DNA of 22,092 bases from Spirochaetota bacterium (lineage in GTDB: Bacteria > Spirochaetota > Leptospiria > Turneriellales > Turneriellaceae). The stretch lies in assembly GCA_963205035.1 (NCBI GenBank), contig CAUJII010000200.1:1-22092 (forward strand), written 5' to 3'. The number at the start of each line of letters is the position of its first letter. Within the stretch, counting starts at the first letter, position 1. Made by a program: the position numbers and the translations under genes. The notes beneath the pieces were generated by a model that saw nothing but the letters and a program-made list of their open reading frames with translations, made no database searches and was not told the DNA's origin. This document shows positions 6,770 through 13,483 of this stretch, piece by piece.

Positions 6770-7101
6770 TTGAAGTCTCGCATCAAGGGGATGTAATAGT
6801 TATTACAGTCAACGAGTCTCAGCTACAGATGTATGTTGTGCCGCAGTTTTTGGCCTTGGTCGAAAAGGCGATACAATCCCATCCGAAGAAGATTATTTTC
6901 GATCTGCAAAATGTCGAGCACATCGATTCGTCTGCCATGGGCGCGCTTTTTCGTTTTCAGAAAGATGCAGAGTCTTGGGGTGGGCGGATCGCAGTCGCCC
7001 ATCTATCTTCAAAAGTAGCGCAAGTTTTTAGAATTACAAAATCCGAAGAGATGTTCTCGATTTACGACTCCGTCGAAGCAGCGCTCAAGAGCAATGGTTA
7101 A
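6766..7101 (+). CDS. STAS-domain anti-sigma-factor antagonist
   Basis: 111 residues, a stand-alone STAS domain like SpoIIAA/RsbV. These proteins bind an anti-sigma kinase when unphosphorylated and are switched off by phosphorylation of a serine. The site is VEHIDSSAMGALFRF, with Ser56 aligning to the phospho-serine; the usual DSSG is DSSA here. KVAQVFRITKSEEMFSIYDSVEAAL is the conserved C-terminal helix and strand pattern (broken by short variable parts). The start is GTG at 6766, overlapping the SDR stop by 4 nt. No kinase (RsbW-like) or PP2C phosphatase gene is adjacent, so partners must be elsewhere. It ends 6 bases from the convergent 7108 gene. A 16-bp palindrome lies 26 nt into the gene. 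Confidence 0.9.
   Translation: MIEVSHQGDVIVITVNESQLQMYVVPQFLALVEKAIQSHPKKIIFDLQNVEHIDSSAMGALFRFQKDAESWGGRIAVAHLSSKVAQVFRITKSEEMFSIYDSVEAALKSNG
6792..6807. repeat. Second copy of palindrome TGTAATAGTTATTACA
   Basis: Identical over 16 bases to 21194-21209, with 7-bp inverted arms around GT. It is 26 nt after the STAS start codon and encodes part of V-I-V-I-T. Confidence 0.35.
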
Positions 7102-7107
7102 GTCATT

Positions 7108-7848
7108 TTATTCGCTGAGCAGAATATCTTCAAAGTTACGCAAGATGGTCGCTATTTCATCTTGGGCTTCTAACGGAAAAAGCGAAAGTGCCTCCGGGAA
7201 TTCGGTGTTCGTCACGTACCAATCCCGTTGCGGCGTTACGCATTGATTTTTCATGGGATACAAATAGAGCGTTCCGATCCGGTAAAGCGGGGTGAGTTCC
7301 AACTTTTCAATGAGAATTTTTTGTGTGACGAGAAACTCCTGCGCCGCTTCTCCTGGCTCTCCCGGCACTTGAGCACACTCTGCTAATGTTAAGCTATTGC
7401 AATGTTGACGGATTTTCAACCGATGAGCCGTATCTGCGATACTCCGCTTGATCCCTTGGTAGAGCCGCAATTTTTTGAGCACCAAAACCTTGTCGTCGTG
7501 CCGCTCGACTTGAAAGCGAATAATACAATTCTTCTTTGCGCCTTCGTTTTTTGCACGCTCAAGGAGTTTGGCTTTTGATTGTGTCAGTTTATCCTGAGGA
7601 GCGACAGAGAGCAGATAGACGGGCGATTTTCGGTTAAGCAAAATCTCTTTCTCAGAGACTTCAAAGCTCCAGCCTAAAGGCAATGCCCGCTTGAGGAATC
7701 GTTGCGCTAATCGTTCGTTGGCGCTCATCCGTTGGAGTAGCACACGCTCTCCAAGAGTTTCTACGGGTTCGCTTTGTAGTTGACTTGCTAAGCTACTCCC
7801 ATAGAGAATAACTGCCATGCTCAAAAAATTTCGTATCGTTGTATTCAT
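7108..7848 (-). CDS. Hypothetical exported protein
   Basis: 246 residues from the ATG at 7848, chosen because only this start gives a proper signal peptide: a short basic stretch (MNTTIRN), a hydrophobic core (FLSMAVILYGSSLA) and a cleavage site near residues 21-22. Other in-frame starts are ATG 7818 (no charged n-region) and ATG 7728. The mature part is mixed alpha/beta with many Lys and Leu and cysteines at 108, 150, 158 and 203. No family is recognised. With the 7848 start, its first 32 nt are antisense to the first 32 nt of the divergent gene at 7817. GAG four nt before the ATG is a weak ribosome site. It is convergent with the STAS gene. Envelope or periplasmic location is inferred from the signal peptide only. 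Confidence 0.65.
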   Translation of the reverse strand: MNTTIRNFLSMAVILYGSSLASQLQSEPVETLGERVLLQRMSANERLAQRFLKRALPLGWSFEVSEKEILLNRKSPVYLLSVAPQDKLTQSKAKLLERAKNEGAKKNCIIRFQVERHDDKVLVLKKLRLYQGIKRSIADTAHRLKIRQHCNSLTLAECAQVPGEPGEAAQEFLVTQKILIEKLELTPLYRIGTLYLYPMKNQCVTPQRDWYVTNTEFPEALSLFPLEAQDEIATILRNFEDILLSE

Positions 7849-8641
7849 CCCACTCGTTCTTGCCGCGACCTCGCTCGCTGCGCAAGGTACAGTCAAGCCA
7901 AAAAGTTCCACGGCAGCGACGACTGCGTCACCAAAAGATACGCCTGCGCCGAAAGCAGCCGAAGCCGACAAGAGCGGTTCTAAAGAAGTAACGTACCTCG
8001 ATCTTGTCCACGCACGCGACAGGGCACTCAAGCTCAAAGAAAACAACATGGGGGATTTACAGCTCGTCCACTCGCTGCGCTCGGCTCTTCCCGAGGCGGT
8101 CGATAATGGCACGGCACAGAATCTCTCGAATGAATATAAAGAAGGAGTGAAGCTCATTTACCGCCGCGAGTATGTCGAAGCACAGCGCACGCTCCGCACA
8201 AACCGCGACAATATCACCACTGCGATGGGTAAGGCATGTGAAGTCTTGCGGCAAAAGACTTTGGAGATGCTCAACCAGAGCGCAGACCGCATGGCAGATT
8301 TAGAAATGCAGGCCGACACTGCGCCTGAAGGCGGTGTTGTCGTGATGGCCGACACGATAGAAAAAGGTGCGCACCGCCTTTCGGTGGGTTACCAGCAGTT
8401 GACGCTTGCGACGCAGGCAGAAAAACACCGCCGCTATAACGAGGCTCTTTCTCATTATCGGTTGGCACGCCTGCACGCAATCTATTTGCAAATCGACTTG
8501 GCCCCGAACGAGCAAGAAAAAAATGCGATCCGCTCGAAGTACCAAAATGAAATCGACGATAAACGCACTGCGCCGTCTGCGCAACCTGCGAGTAAACCGG
8601 CCGCCGAGAAAACAGCCGAGAAGACTCCCCCGCCGAAGTAG
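7817..8641 (+). CDS. Exported helical protein upstream of flgF (possible flagellar sheath-type protein)
   Basis: 274 residues. Residues 1-22 are a clear Sec signal peptide (MLKKFRIVVF..., cleavage near SLAA-QG). Residues 23-52 are a Lys/Ala/Thr/Pro-rich linker; 57-250 are almost entirely predicted helix, rich in Arg, Glu, Leu and Ala (for example YKEGVKLIYRREYVEAQRT and KHRRYNEALSHYRLARLHA, which look TPR-like); 251-274 is a Pro/Ala/Lys tail. There is no lipobox. The next gene on the same strand is the flagellar rod gene flgF, 80 nt away. Spirochaete flagella lie in the periplasm and are coated with Sec-exported sheath proteins (FlaA, and in Leptospira the helical FcpA and FcpB), so a role there is plausible but unproven. 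The 5' end overlaps the divergent gene at 7848. Confidence 0.75.
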   Translation: MLKKFRIVVFIPLVLAATSLAAQGTVKPKSSTAATTASPKDTPAPKAAEADKSGSKEVTYLDLVHARDRALKLKENNMGDLQLVHSLRSALPEAVDNGTAQNLSNEYKEGVKLIYRREYVEAQRTLRTNRDNITTAMGKACEVLRQKTLEMLNQSADRMADLEMQADTAPEGGVVVMADTIEKGAHRLSVGYQQLTLATQAEKHRRYNEALSHYRLARLHAIYLQIDLAPNEQEKNAIRSKYQNEIDDKRTAPSAQPASKPAAEKTAEKTPPPK

Positions 8642-8644
8642 GCA

Positions 8645-8674
8645 CATAGCCAGGGAATTAATTCTCTGGCTATG
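8645..8674 (+). terminator. Strong 15-bp intergenic hairpin
   Basis: CATAGCCAGGGAATT faces AATTCTCTGGCTATG, a 15-bp dyad with one G-T pair and essentially no separate loop sequence, beginning 3 nt after the stop codon at 8641. No T-run follows (GGGAATAATTTATC), so it is not a classical intrinsic terminator. It may stop transcription weakly, stabilise the 3' end, or separate expression of the exported protein from flgF. Confidence 0.55.
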
Positions 8675-8694
8675 GGAATAATTTATCTCAGTGG

Positions 8695-8716
8695 ATTGAA
8701 AAATCCCCCCGATAAT
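8695..8716 (+). promoter_or_regulatory. -10-like element and small hairpin before flgF
   Basis: GATAAT at 8711-8716 (5 of 6 to TATAAT) ends 5 nt before the flgF ATG, and CCGATAA at 8709-8715 also equals most of the flagellar sigma-28 -10 consensus (GCCGATAA). No TAAA-type -35 is found at the right distance. GGATT-GAAA-AATCC just upstream can form a tetraloop hairpin. There is no Shine-Dalgarno. Confidence 0.35.
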
Positions 8717-8721
8717 AAATT

Positions 8722-9570
8722 ATGCTACGCGGAATCTATACAGGCGCATCGGGAATGCATGCCATGCAGGTCAAGATGGATACCGTGGCCAACAATCTTG
8801 CCAACGTCGACAAGACGGCGTTCAAAGAAGACGTCACGATCTTTCGCGCAAACCCCGAGGTCTTGATCCACCGCACACGCGACGACGGCGTGGGTTGGGT
8901 GCCGATGGGTGGGTTTGATATTGCGCCGCTCGTGGGAAAGCTCGGTACAGGCAGCGAAGTCAACGAAGTCTTCACGCGCTTCGATCAAGGGGCATTGAAG
9001 CGCACCGAACGCGATCAAGATATTGCTTTGAACGGCGACGGATTTTTTGTCGTGCAGTCGAATCAAGGGCCGCGCTTAACGCGCAGCGGCGCTTTCATTC
9101 TCGACCGCAACGGCATGCTCGTTACACCCGACGGCTTTCCTCTTATGGGTGAGAAAGGACCGATTCAAGTGAACCATAATAATTACATTGTGAAGACGAA
9201 TGGCGAAGTGTGGATTAACCAAGCCATCGGAAATAATCCGCAGAATGCGACGAGCAAAGACGTCAACCAGTGGGAGAACCCTGTGTTACTCGATACGCTA
9301 CAAATTCGTACTGTCGACCACCCACGCCATCTCGATAAAGTCGGCGAGTCTTTTTACAACACAACCCCCGAGTCGGGCGACATGCGGCCCGTCGACGCTG
9401 TCAAAGCCCCCGAGGTGTTGCAAGGATTTCTCGAAGCCTCGAACGTCAACATCGTGACCGAGATGGTCAACATGATCGAAGTGCAGAGGATGTACGAAGC
9501 GAACCAACGCGCGATTACGACACACGACAGTATGTTGGGAACACTCATCAACCAGGTGTTGAGAGTCTGA
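8722..9570 (+). CDS. flgF: Flagellar basal-body rod protein FlgF
   Basis: 282-residue rod/hook family protein. The start MLRGIYTGASGMHAMQVKMD and VANNLANVDKTAFKED form the N-terminal rod helix and the family signature, with NLANV at about 27-31. A D1-type domain follows (NGDGFFVV, 107-114; TRSGAF; DRNGMLVTPDGFPLMG). The C-terminus carries VLQGFLEASNVN and EMVNMIEVQRMYEANQRAI, the second conserved helix. The MxRGIYTGASGM start is more like spirochaete FlgF (FlhO type) than FlgG (usually MMRSLWTAATGM), so FlgF is preferred; the class is certain and the F/G choice fairly so. It builds the rod of the periplasmic flagellum after export by the flagellar type III system, hence no signal peptide. A partner flgG is not in the window. 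The preceding gene encodes an exported helical protein. Confidence 0.87.
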   Translation: MLRGIYTGASGMHAMQVKMDTVANNLANVDKTAFKEDVTIFRANPEVLIHRTRDDGVGWVPMGGFDIAPLVGKLGTGSEVNEVFTRFDQGALKRTERDQDIALNGDGFFVVQSNQGPRLTRSGAFILDRNGMLVTPDGFPLMGEKGPIQVNHNNYIVKTNGEVWINQAIGNNPQNATSKDVNQWENPVLLDTLQIRTVDHPRHLDKVGESFYNTTPESGDMRPVDAVKAPEVLQGFLEASNVNIVTEMVNMIEVQRMYEANQRAITTHDSMLGTLINQVLRV

Positions 9571-9621
9571 CGCTATTTAGGTTTTTCCACGCATTATCTA
9601 TTCAAAATCTATTCATTCTGA

Positions 9622-9651
9622 TTGACGCCTTGAATGTGCGTCACCAATAAT
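9622..9651 (+). promoter_or_regulatory. Promoter of the HipA-family gene, probably leaderless
   Basis: TTGACG (9622-9627, 5 of 6 to -35) and AATAAT (9646-9651, 5 of 6 to -10) are 18 nt apart. The ATG at 9659 is 7 nt after the -10, so transcription would start at or beside the initiation codon. GACGCctTGAATGtGCGTC inside the spacer is a partial dyad (GACGC/GCGTC) that could be an operator for the protein's own HTH domain. Confidence 0.5.
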
Positions 9652-9658
9652 AGCCTCG

Positions 9659-10996
9659 ATGGAGGCGTTACTTTTACGGCAGTTGCGTCTTGCCGCACAA
9701 AAAGCAAGCGATCTTTGTCGTGTTTTGCGCATTAGTCAGCCGACGTTGCATCGCCTGCTGAAACGACTGGAGCGCGAGCGTAAAATTTTGCAAGTCGGGA
9801 ATGCCCGCCGAACGCAGTACGCTGCCATTCGGCACCACTCTGCACTTCGCACGGCAAAGCAGCCGATCTATACGATAGACAAGAAAGGGCGTGCCGAAAA
9901 AATTGCCACGATAACGTCGGTCTATCCCAACCACTTTGCAGTAAAACCCGAGAGAAATAAAAAATCCCGCACGCCGTTCGTCCATGCTGAAATACTTCCT
10001 TCATTACCTTTCTATCTGCAAGGCTTGCGCCCCGAAGGATATTTGGGACGCTTATTGACAGCGAGACTCAAGCCCGTACTCGACATGCCCTCCGATTTAC
10101 GCGATGGGAGCGAAGACGATGTCTTGGCGTTTGCAGCAGTTTTTGGCTCGGATATGCCCGGAGCTTTTATCGTCGGCGAAGATGCGTTGCGTAAATATCT
10201 TGAGAAACAAGACGTCGCCGTCGAAGCACGTACGCCAGAAGCTTTGCAAATTGCGGCGACACAGTTTGAAACCGGAGAAAGGATTGGTTCATCAGCGGGG
10301 GGGGAACAACCAAAGTTTGCTGCGTATTTACGCGTATTGAAGAAAGGCGCGCCACTTCACGCAATCGTCAAGTTTTCGCCGGAGAAAAAGAATGCGGTCT
10401 CGGTTCGCTGGGTGGACCTACTCGTAAGCGAGCATATTGCCCTCGAAGTCCTTCGGAGCGAAAATATACCTGTGTCTAACACCCATCTCCTTTCAACTCA
10501 ACAACGTATTTTTCTTGTCGTGGAGCGATTCGACCGCGTGGGCCCCAAAGGTCGGCAAAACTATTTTTCGTTTGGTGCACTCGATGATGCGTTTCACGGC
10601 GACCGACTCTTTGTTCGCAAAGCTGCACAGTATTTCTTCGAGAATAAGCTCATCACAAAAAAAGATTATACTGCACTCTTGCTCATGTCTCTTTTCGGGG
10701 ATAGGATAGGGAATACAGATCAGCACTTTGGCAATATTTCATTTACAACAAAGGGCAATCGCTTTCAACTTGCTCCGGCGTATGATATTCTTCCGATGTG
10801 GTACGCTCCGCGCAGCCAAGGCGTCTTGCCGCAAGGATTGCACCCTCTACCGACGATTCTGCCCGAATACGAAGAGTTCAAGAAGAAGGTCCAGCGAATG
10901 GCTATTATATTTTGGCAACGGGTCTCAGAAAGCCCGCTTGTGTCACGCGGGTTTCTTAAAATAGCAAAACAAAATCGAGAGCGGATAGAAGAATGA
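9659..10996 (+). CDS. yjjJ: HipA-family Ser/Thr kinase toxin with fused HTH (YjjJ/HipH type)
   Basis: 445 residues, matching the length and layout of E. coli YjjJ (about 443). Residues 1-45 are a winged-helix-type HTH (ASDLCRVLRISQPTLHRLLKRL). A HipA N-terminal-like region with RPEGYLGR follows (124-131), then the kinase: glycine-rich loop SSAGGEQPKF (211-220), where Ser211 aligns with the HipA autophosphorylated serine; Lys238 in IVKF; VERFDR (288-293); catalytic GNTDQHFGN (351-359) with Asp354; and metal-binding APAYDILPM (372-380) with Asp376. All kinase residues are present, so it is probably active. HipA kinases phosphorylate translation components such as GltX; the YjjJ/HipH target is not settled. 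No hipB antitoxin is adjacent; the fused HTH may do its DNA-binding work. It overlaps the next gene by 4 nt (ATGA). The ATG at 9659 has no Shine-Dalgarno. Confidence 0.88.
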   Translation: MEALLLRQLRLAAQKASDLCRVLRISQPTLHRLLKRLERERKILQVGNARRTQYAAIRHHSALRTAKQPIYTIDKKGRAEKIATITSVYPNHFAVKPERNKKSRTPFVHAEILPSLPFYLQGLRPEGYLGRLLTARLKPVLDMPSDLRDGSEDDVLAFAAVFGSDMPGAFIVGEDALRKYLEKQDVAVEARTPEALQIAATQFETGERIGSSAGGEQPKFAAYLRVLKKGAPLHAIVKFSPEKKNAVSVRWVDLLVSEHIALEVLRSENIPVSNTHLLSTQQRIFLVVERFDRVGPKGRQNYFSFGALDDAFHGDRLFVRKAAQYFFENKLITKKDYTALLLMSLFGDRIGNTDQHFGNISFTTKGNRFQLAPAYDILPMWYAPRSQGVLPQGLHPLPTILPEYEEFKKKVQRMAIIFWQRVSESPLVSRGFLKIAKQNRERIEE

Positions 10997-11976
10997 AAAA
11001 TTATTTAACACAATCGTTTTTGGACCACGCACAGGTGGAGATACCCCTTATCTGTGGGCCGATGTATCCTTGCAGCAATCCCGAGCTTGTAGCCGCAGTC
11101 TCCGAAGCTGGTGGCCTCGGTGTCGTGCAACCGATATCGCTTGTTTTTGTCCACGGGTATGCGTTCCGCGAGGGTATTCAAAAAATTCGCTCGCTGACAA
11201 AAAAACCAGTTGGGCTCAACATCATGGTCGAAAAAGGCGTCGGCGATTTTTTTCGTCGCGCAGTCGATTGGTTGGACGTTGCGCTCGACGAAGGTGTCCG
11301 TTTTTTCATCACATCGTTGGGCGACCCGCGCTGGGTTGTCGAAAAGGTGAAGCGTGCCGGCGGCATTGTGTACCACGATGTCACCGAACGCCGCTTTGCA
11401 GAAAAGGCGGTTGCTGCGGGCGTCGACGGACTCATCCTCGTCAACAAAGCGGCAGGCGGTCATGCGGGATCGCTCCCATCGAACGAACTCCTTTCAATCA
11501 TGCAAGAATTTGGCCTGCCTCTTGTCGCCGCAGGAGGCATCAGCACGGCGCTAGGTTTCAAGGAGGAGCTCGATGCCGGGCACGCGGCAGTGCAAATGGG
11601 AACGCGCTTCATTGCAACGCATGAGTGCAGTGCAGGCGATGCGTACAAGCAAGCGATTGTCGACGCGAAAGCTCAAGACATTGTCATGACAGAAAAGCTG
11701 AGCGGCGTGCCCGCTGCTGTCATCAACACGCCCTACGTAAAAAGAGTTGGAACCGATGTAAATCCCATTGAGAAGTTCTTACTTAAAGACCGCAACTTGA
11801 AACATTTAGCACGCATGGCTTATTCGGCGGCTTCACTTTTCTCGCTTAAGCGTTCTATCACGAAAGATAACCCGTATGAAAATTATTTTCAGGCCGGGCG
11901 TTCGGTCGAAGGAATCGACGCGGTCGAAAGCGTCGCAGCGGTTATGGGCCGGTTTCGCCAGGCTATTGGTGGATAG
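10993..11976 (+). CDS. Nitronate monooxygenase-family FMN protein
   Basis: 327-residue TIM-barrel flavoprotein of the 2-nitropropane dioxygenase/nitronate monooxygenase family. Seen: ICGPMYPCSNPELVAAVSEA (20-39) at the barrel start, GLNIMV (74-79), AGGHAGS with His157 (154-160; this His is the catalytic base in the family), AAGGIST (179-185) and QMGTRFIATHE (201-211) binding FMN phosphate. These enzymes oxidise nitronates to carbonyl compounds plus nitrite; many family members have other, unknown substrates, and FabK-type enoyl reductases are relatives, though the GGHAGS motif favours the former. The ATG at 10993 overlaps the HipA-family stop (ATGA), so the two are coupled. The 3' end overlaps the convergent lpd gene by 14 bases. 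Confidence 0.88.
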   Translation: MKNYLTQSFLDHAQVEIPLICGPMYPCSNPELVAAVSEAGGLGVVQPISLVFVHGYAFREGIQKIRSLTKKPVGLNIMVEKGVGDFFRRAVDWLDVALDEGVRFFITSLGDPRWVVEKVKRAGGIVYHDVTERRFAEKAVAAGVDGLILVNKAAGGHAGSLPSNELLSIMQEFGLPLVAAGGISTALGFKEELDAGHAAVQMGTRFIATHECSAGDAYKQAIVDAKAQDIVMTEKLSGVPAAVINTPYVKRVGTDVNPIEKFLLKDRNLKHLARMAYSAASLFSLKRSITKDNPYENYFQAGRSVEGIDAVESVAAVMGRFRQAIGG

Positions 11977-13429
11977 CCCAGCCGCCGTTATTCTCTGCTG
12001 CGTCTTTAATAATTTCCGAAAGCGTCGGGTGTGCATGGCATGTCCGTGCGACATCTTCTGCAGAGGCACCGAATTCCATCGCGAGCGTCAGTTCGGCGAT
12101 GAGTTCCGAAGCGCGAGCCCCCACGATGAACGCACCTAAGAGGCGGTCTGTTTTTTTGTCGCTTAAGAGTTTGAGTTGGCCATCGCCTTCCATCATCGCT
12201 TTTGCCCGGCCGTTGGGTTTGAAGAATGAGCGCCCGACTTTGTACTCGATACCTTTTTCTTTGAGCTCTTCTTCACCCATGCCTACCCACGCAACTTCAG
12301 GGTGAGTGTAGACAATCCCCGGTATCGCGCCGTAATTGACATGGCCCGCTTGCCCCGCCATGACTTCGACGGCCGCGACGCCTTCTTCCATCGCCTTGTG
12401 CGCGAGCATCGGACCGTCGATGACGTCGCCAATCGCAAAAATATTCGGCACGTTCGTCTGATAGCTATGGAAATCCACAGCTATGCGTCCGCGCTCGGTG
12501 AGTTTTATGCCGACCTTGTCGAGACCCAAGCCCTCTGTCAGCGGTTTGCGCCCAATCGCGCAGAGAACTACATCGCCTTCGAGAGTTTTCGTTTCGCCTG
12601 TGGGTGTTTTCACCGTGACAACCGCTTTGCGGTCACTGAGCGGAGTCGAAGTGCGGTCACTGAGCCCTGCGGTGAGCGCAGCCGAACCGGCAGTCGAAGT
12701 GACCGCCTTCTCCACCTTGTGTTCAAATAGAAATTCCAGACCCTGCTGCTCGTAAAGGCGTTGCGCGAGGTTTGCCATCTGTCTATCGCATGAAGGAAAC
12801 AGACGAGGAAGGAATTCGACGATGGTCACCTTTGCTCCCAACCGACGCCACACGGAGCCCAGTTCCAAACCGATGACACCTGCGCCGATGACAATGAGGT
12901 GCTTCGGCACTTTCGTTAGCGAAAGCGCGTGGTCCGATGTAATAACTGTTACGCCGTCCACCGGCACGGTTGGCAGCTCGACCGGCACCGAACCCGTCGC
13001 GATAATGATTTTTTTCGCTTTAAGGGTGTCAATAGCCTTGCCCGAGGCGTCGGCAACGAGAACCTCGGTAGCGCTCTGAAGGGAGGCCGTGCCTAAGAAG
13101 CGCTCGATTTTGTTTTTCTTCATTAAGAAATCGACGCCGCTCGTTACCTCTGAAACGACCTTGTCTTTGCGCGCCACCATCTGTGCCACATCTATCTTGA
13201 CATCTTTTACAGAAATGCCGTGCGCTGAAAAATTTTTGAGCGCGTTCTCGTAGTGCTCCGACGAGTCTAAGAGTGCCTTCGAGGGAATACATCCGACGTT
13301 GAGGCAGGTGCCCCCGAGCGTTGCGCGCTTTTCTACGATGGCAACCTTCATCTTGAGCTGCGCTGCGCGGATGGCTGAAACATAACCGGCGGGGCCGCCG
13401 CCGATAATGACGAGATCAAATTCTTTCAT
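11963..13429 (-). CDS. lpd: Dihydrolipoamide dehydrogenase (E3) with in-frame repeat insertion
   Basis: 488-residue FAD/NAD disulfide oxidoreductase, the E3 subunit that reoxidises lipoamide for pyruvate and 2-oxoglutarate dehydrogenases and glycine cleavage. FAD motif GGGPAG (10-15); redox-active disulfide GGTCLNVGCIPS with Cys42 and Cys47; NAD motif IGAGVIGLELG (181-191); second FAD motif IFAIGDV; catalytic dyad His467-Glu472 in HAHPTLSE. Residues about 242-269 (between the EHKVEKA strand and VVTVKTPTG) are extra compared with ordinary Lpd proteins of about 465-475 residues and are encoded by a palindromic repeat (12629-12706), apparently tolerated in a surface hairpin of the NAD domain. 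It stands alone with no E1/E2 genes. The ATG at 13429 faces the divergent cyclase gene; no strong promoter was recognised. Confidence 0.95.
   Translation of the reverse strand: MKEFDLVIIGGGPAGYVSAIRAAQLKMKVAIVEKRATLGGTCLNVGCIPSKALLDSSEHYENALKNFSAHGISVKDVKIDVAQMVARKDKVVSEVTSGVDFLMKKNKIERFLGTASLQSATEVLVADASGKAIDTLKAKKIIIATGSVPVELPTVPVDGVTVITSDHALSLTKVPKHLIVIGAGVIGLELGSVWRRLGAKVTIVEFLPRLFPSCDRQMANLAQRLYEQQGLEFLFEHKVEKAVTSTAGSAALTAGLSDRTSTPLSDRKAVVTVKTPTGETKTLEGDVVLCAIGRKPLTEGLGLDKVGIKLTERGRIAVDFHSYQTNVPNIFAIGDVIDGPMLAHKAMEEGVAAVEVMAGQAGHVNYGAIPGIVYTHPEVAWVGMGEEELKEKGIEYKVGRSFFKPNGRAKAMMEGDGQLKLLSDKKTDRLLGAFIVGARASELIAELTLAMEFGASAEDVARTCHAHPTLSEIIKDAAENNGGWAIHQ
12629..12706. repeat. REP-like palindromic repeat inside lpd (two units)
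   Basis: Unit 1 is at 12629-12653: GCGGTCACTGAGC followed by GGAGTCGAAGTG. Unit 2 is at 12653-12706: it begins with the same GCGGTCACTGAGC, contains an inner hairpin CTGCG/CGCAG (12667-12681) and ends GTCGAAGTGACCGC, so its ends GCGGTCACT and AGTGACCGC are perfect 9-bp inverted repeats. The core, in opposite orientation CACTTCGACTCCGCTCAGTG, is like dispersed extragenic palindromes seen in many bacterial genomes. Here it is translated in frame as residues 242-267 of Lpd. Confidence 0.75.
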
Positions 13430-13483
13430 AAGGTGTATTGTTATTCACACTTGACGCGTCCAATCTTTCTGCAAGCGTTGGGA

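Noticed and set aside
7819..8157. Minus-strand frame open well upstream of 7848, which would make the exported protein 349 residues.
   Set aside because: The extra 103 residues are Ser/Ala/Arg-rich shadow sequence antisense to a well-supported gene, and the signal peptide would then be internal.
9659..11976. HipA-family gene as part of a classical hipBA toxin-antitoxin operon.
   Set aside because: No small HTH gene overlaps or adjoins it; the partner is a nitronate monooxygenase and the HTH is fused.
12302..12730. 142-codon plus-strand frame inside lpd.
   Set aside because: Antisense to conserved Lpd sequence, with no ribosome site or recognisable motif.
12938..12953. Third copy of the TGTAATA palindrome (TGTAATAACTGTTACG).
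   Set aside because: Two mismatches to the other copies and deep inside lpd, encoding a conserved V-T-V-I-T strand; best explained by codon content.
13433..13483. GTG at 13433 as the start of the adenylate cyclase.
   Set aside because: It would leave 3 bases between divergent start codons, and the added 17 residues lack any conserved or membrane-like character; the ATG at 13484 has GGGA before it.
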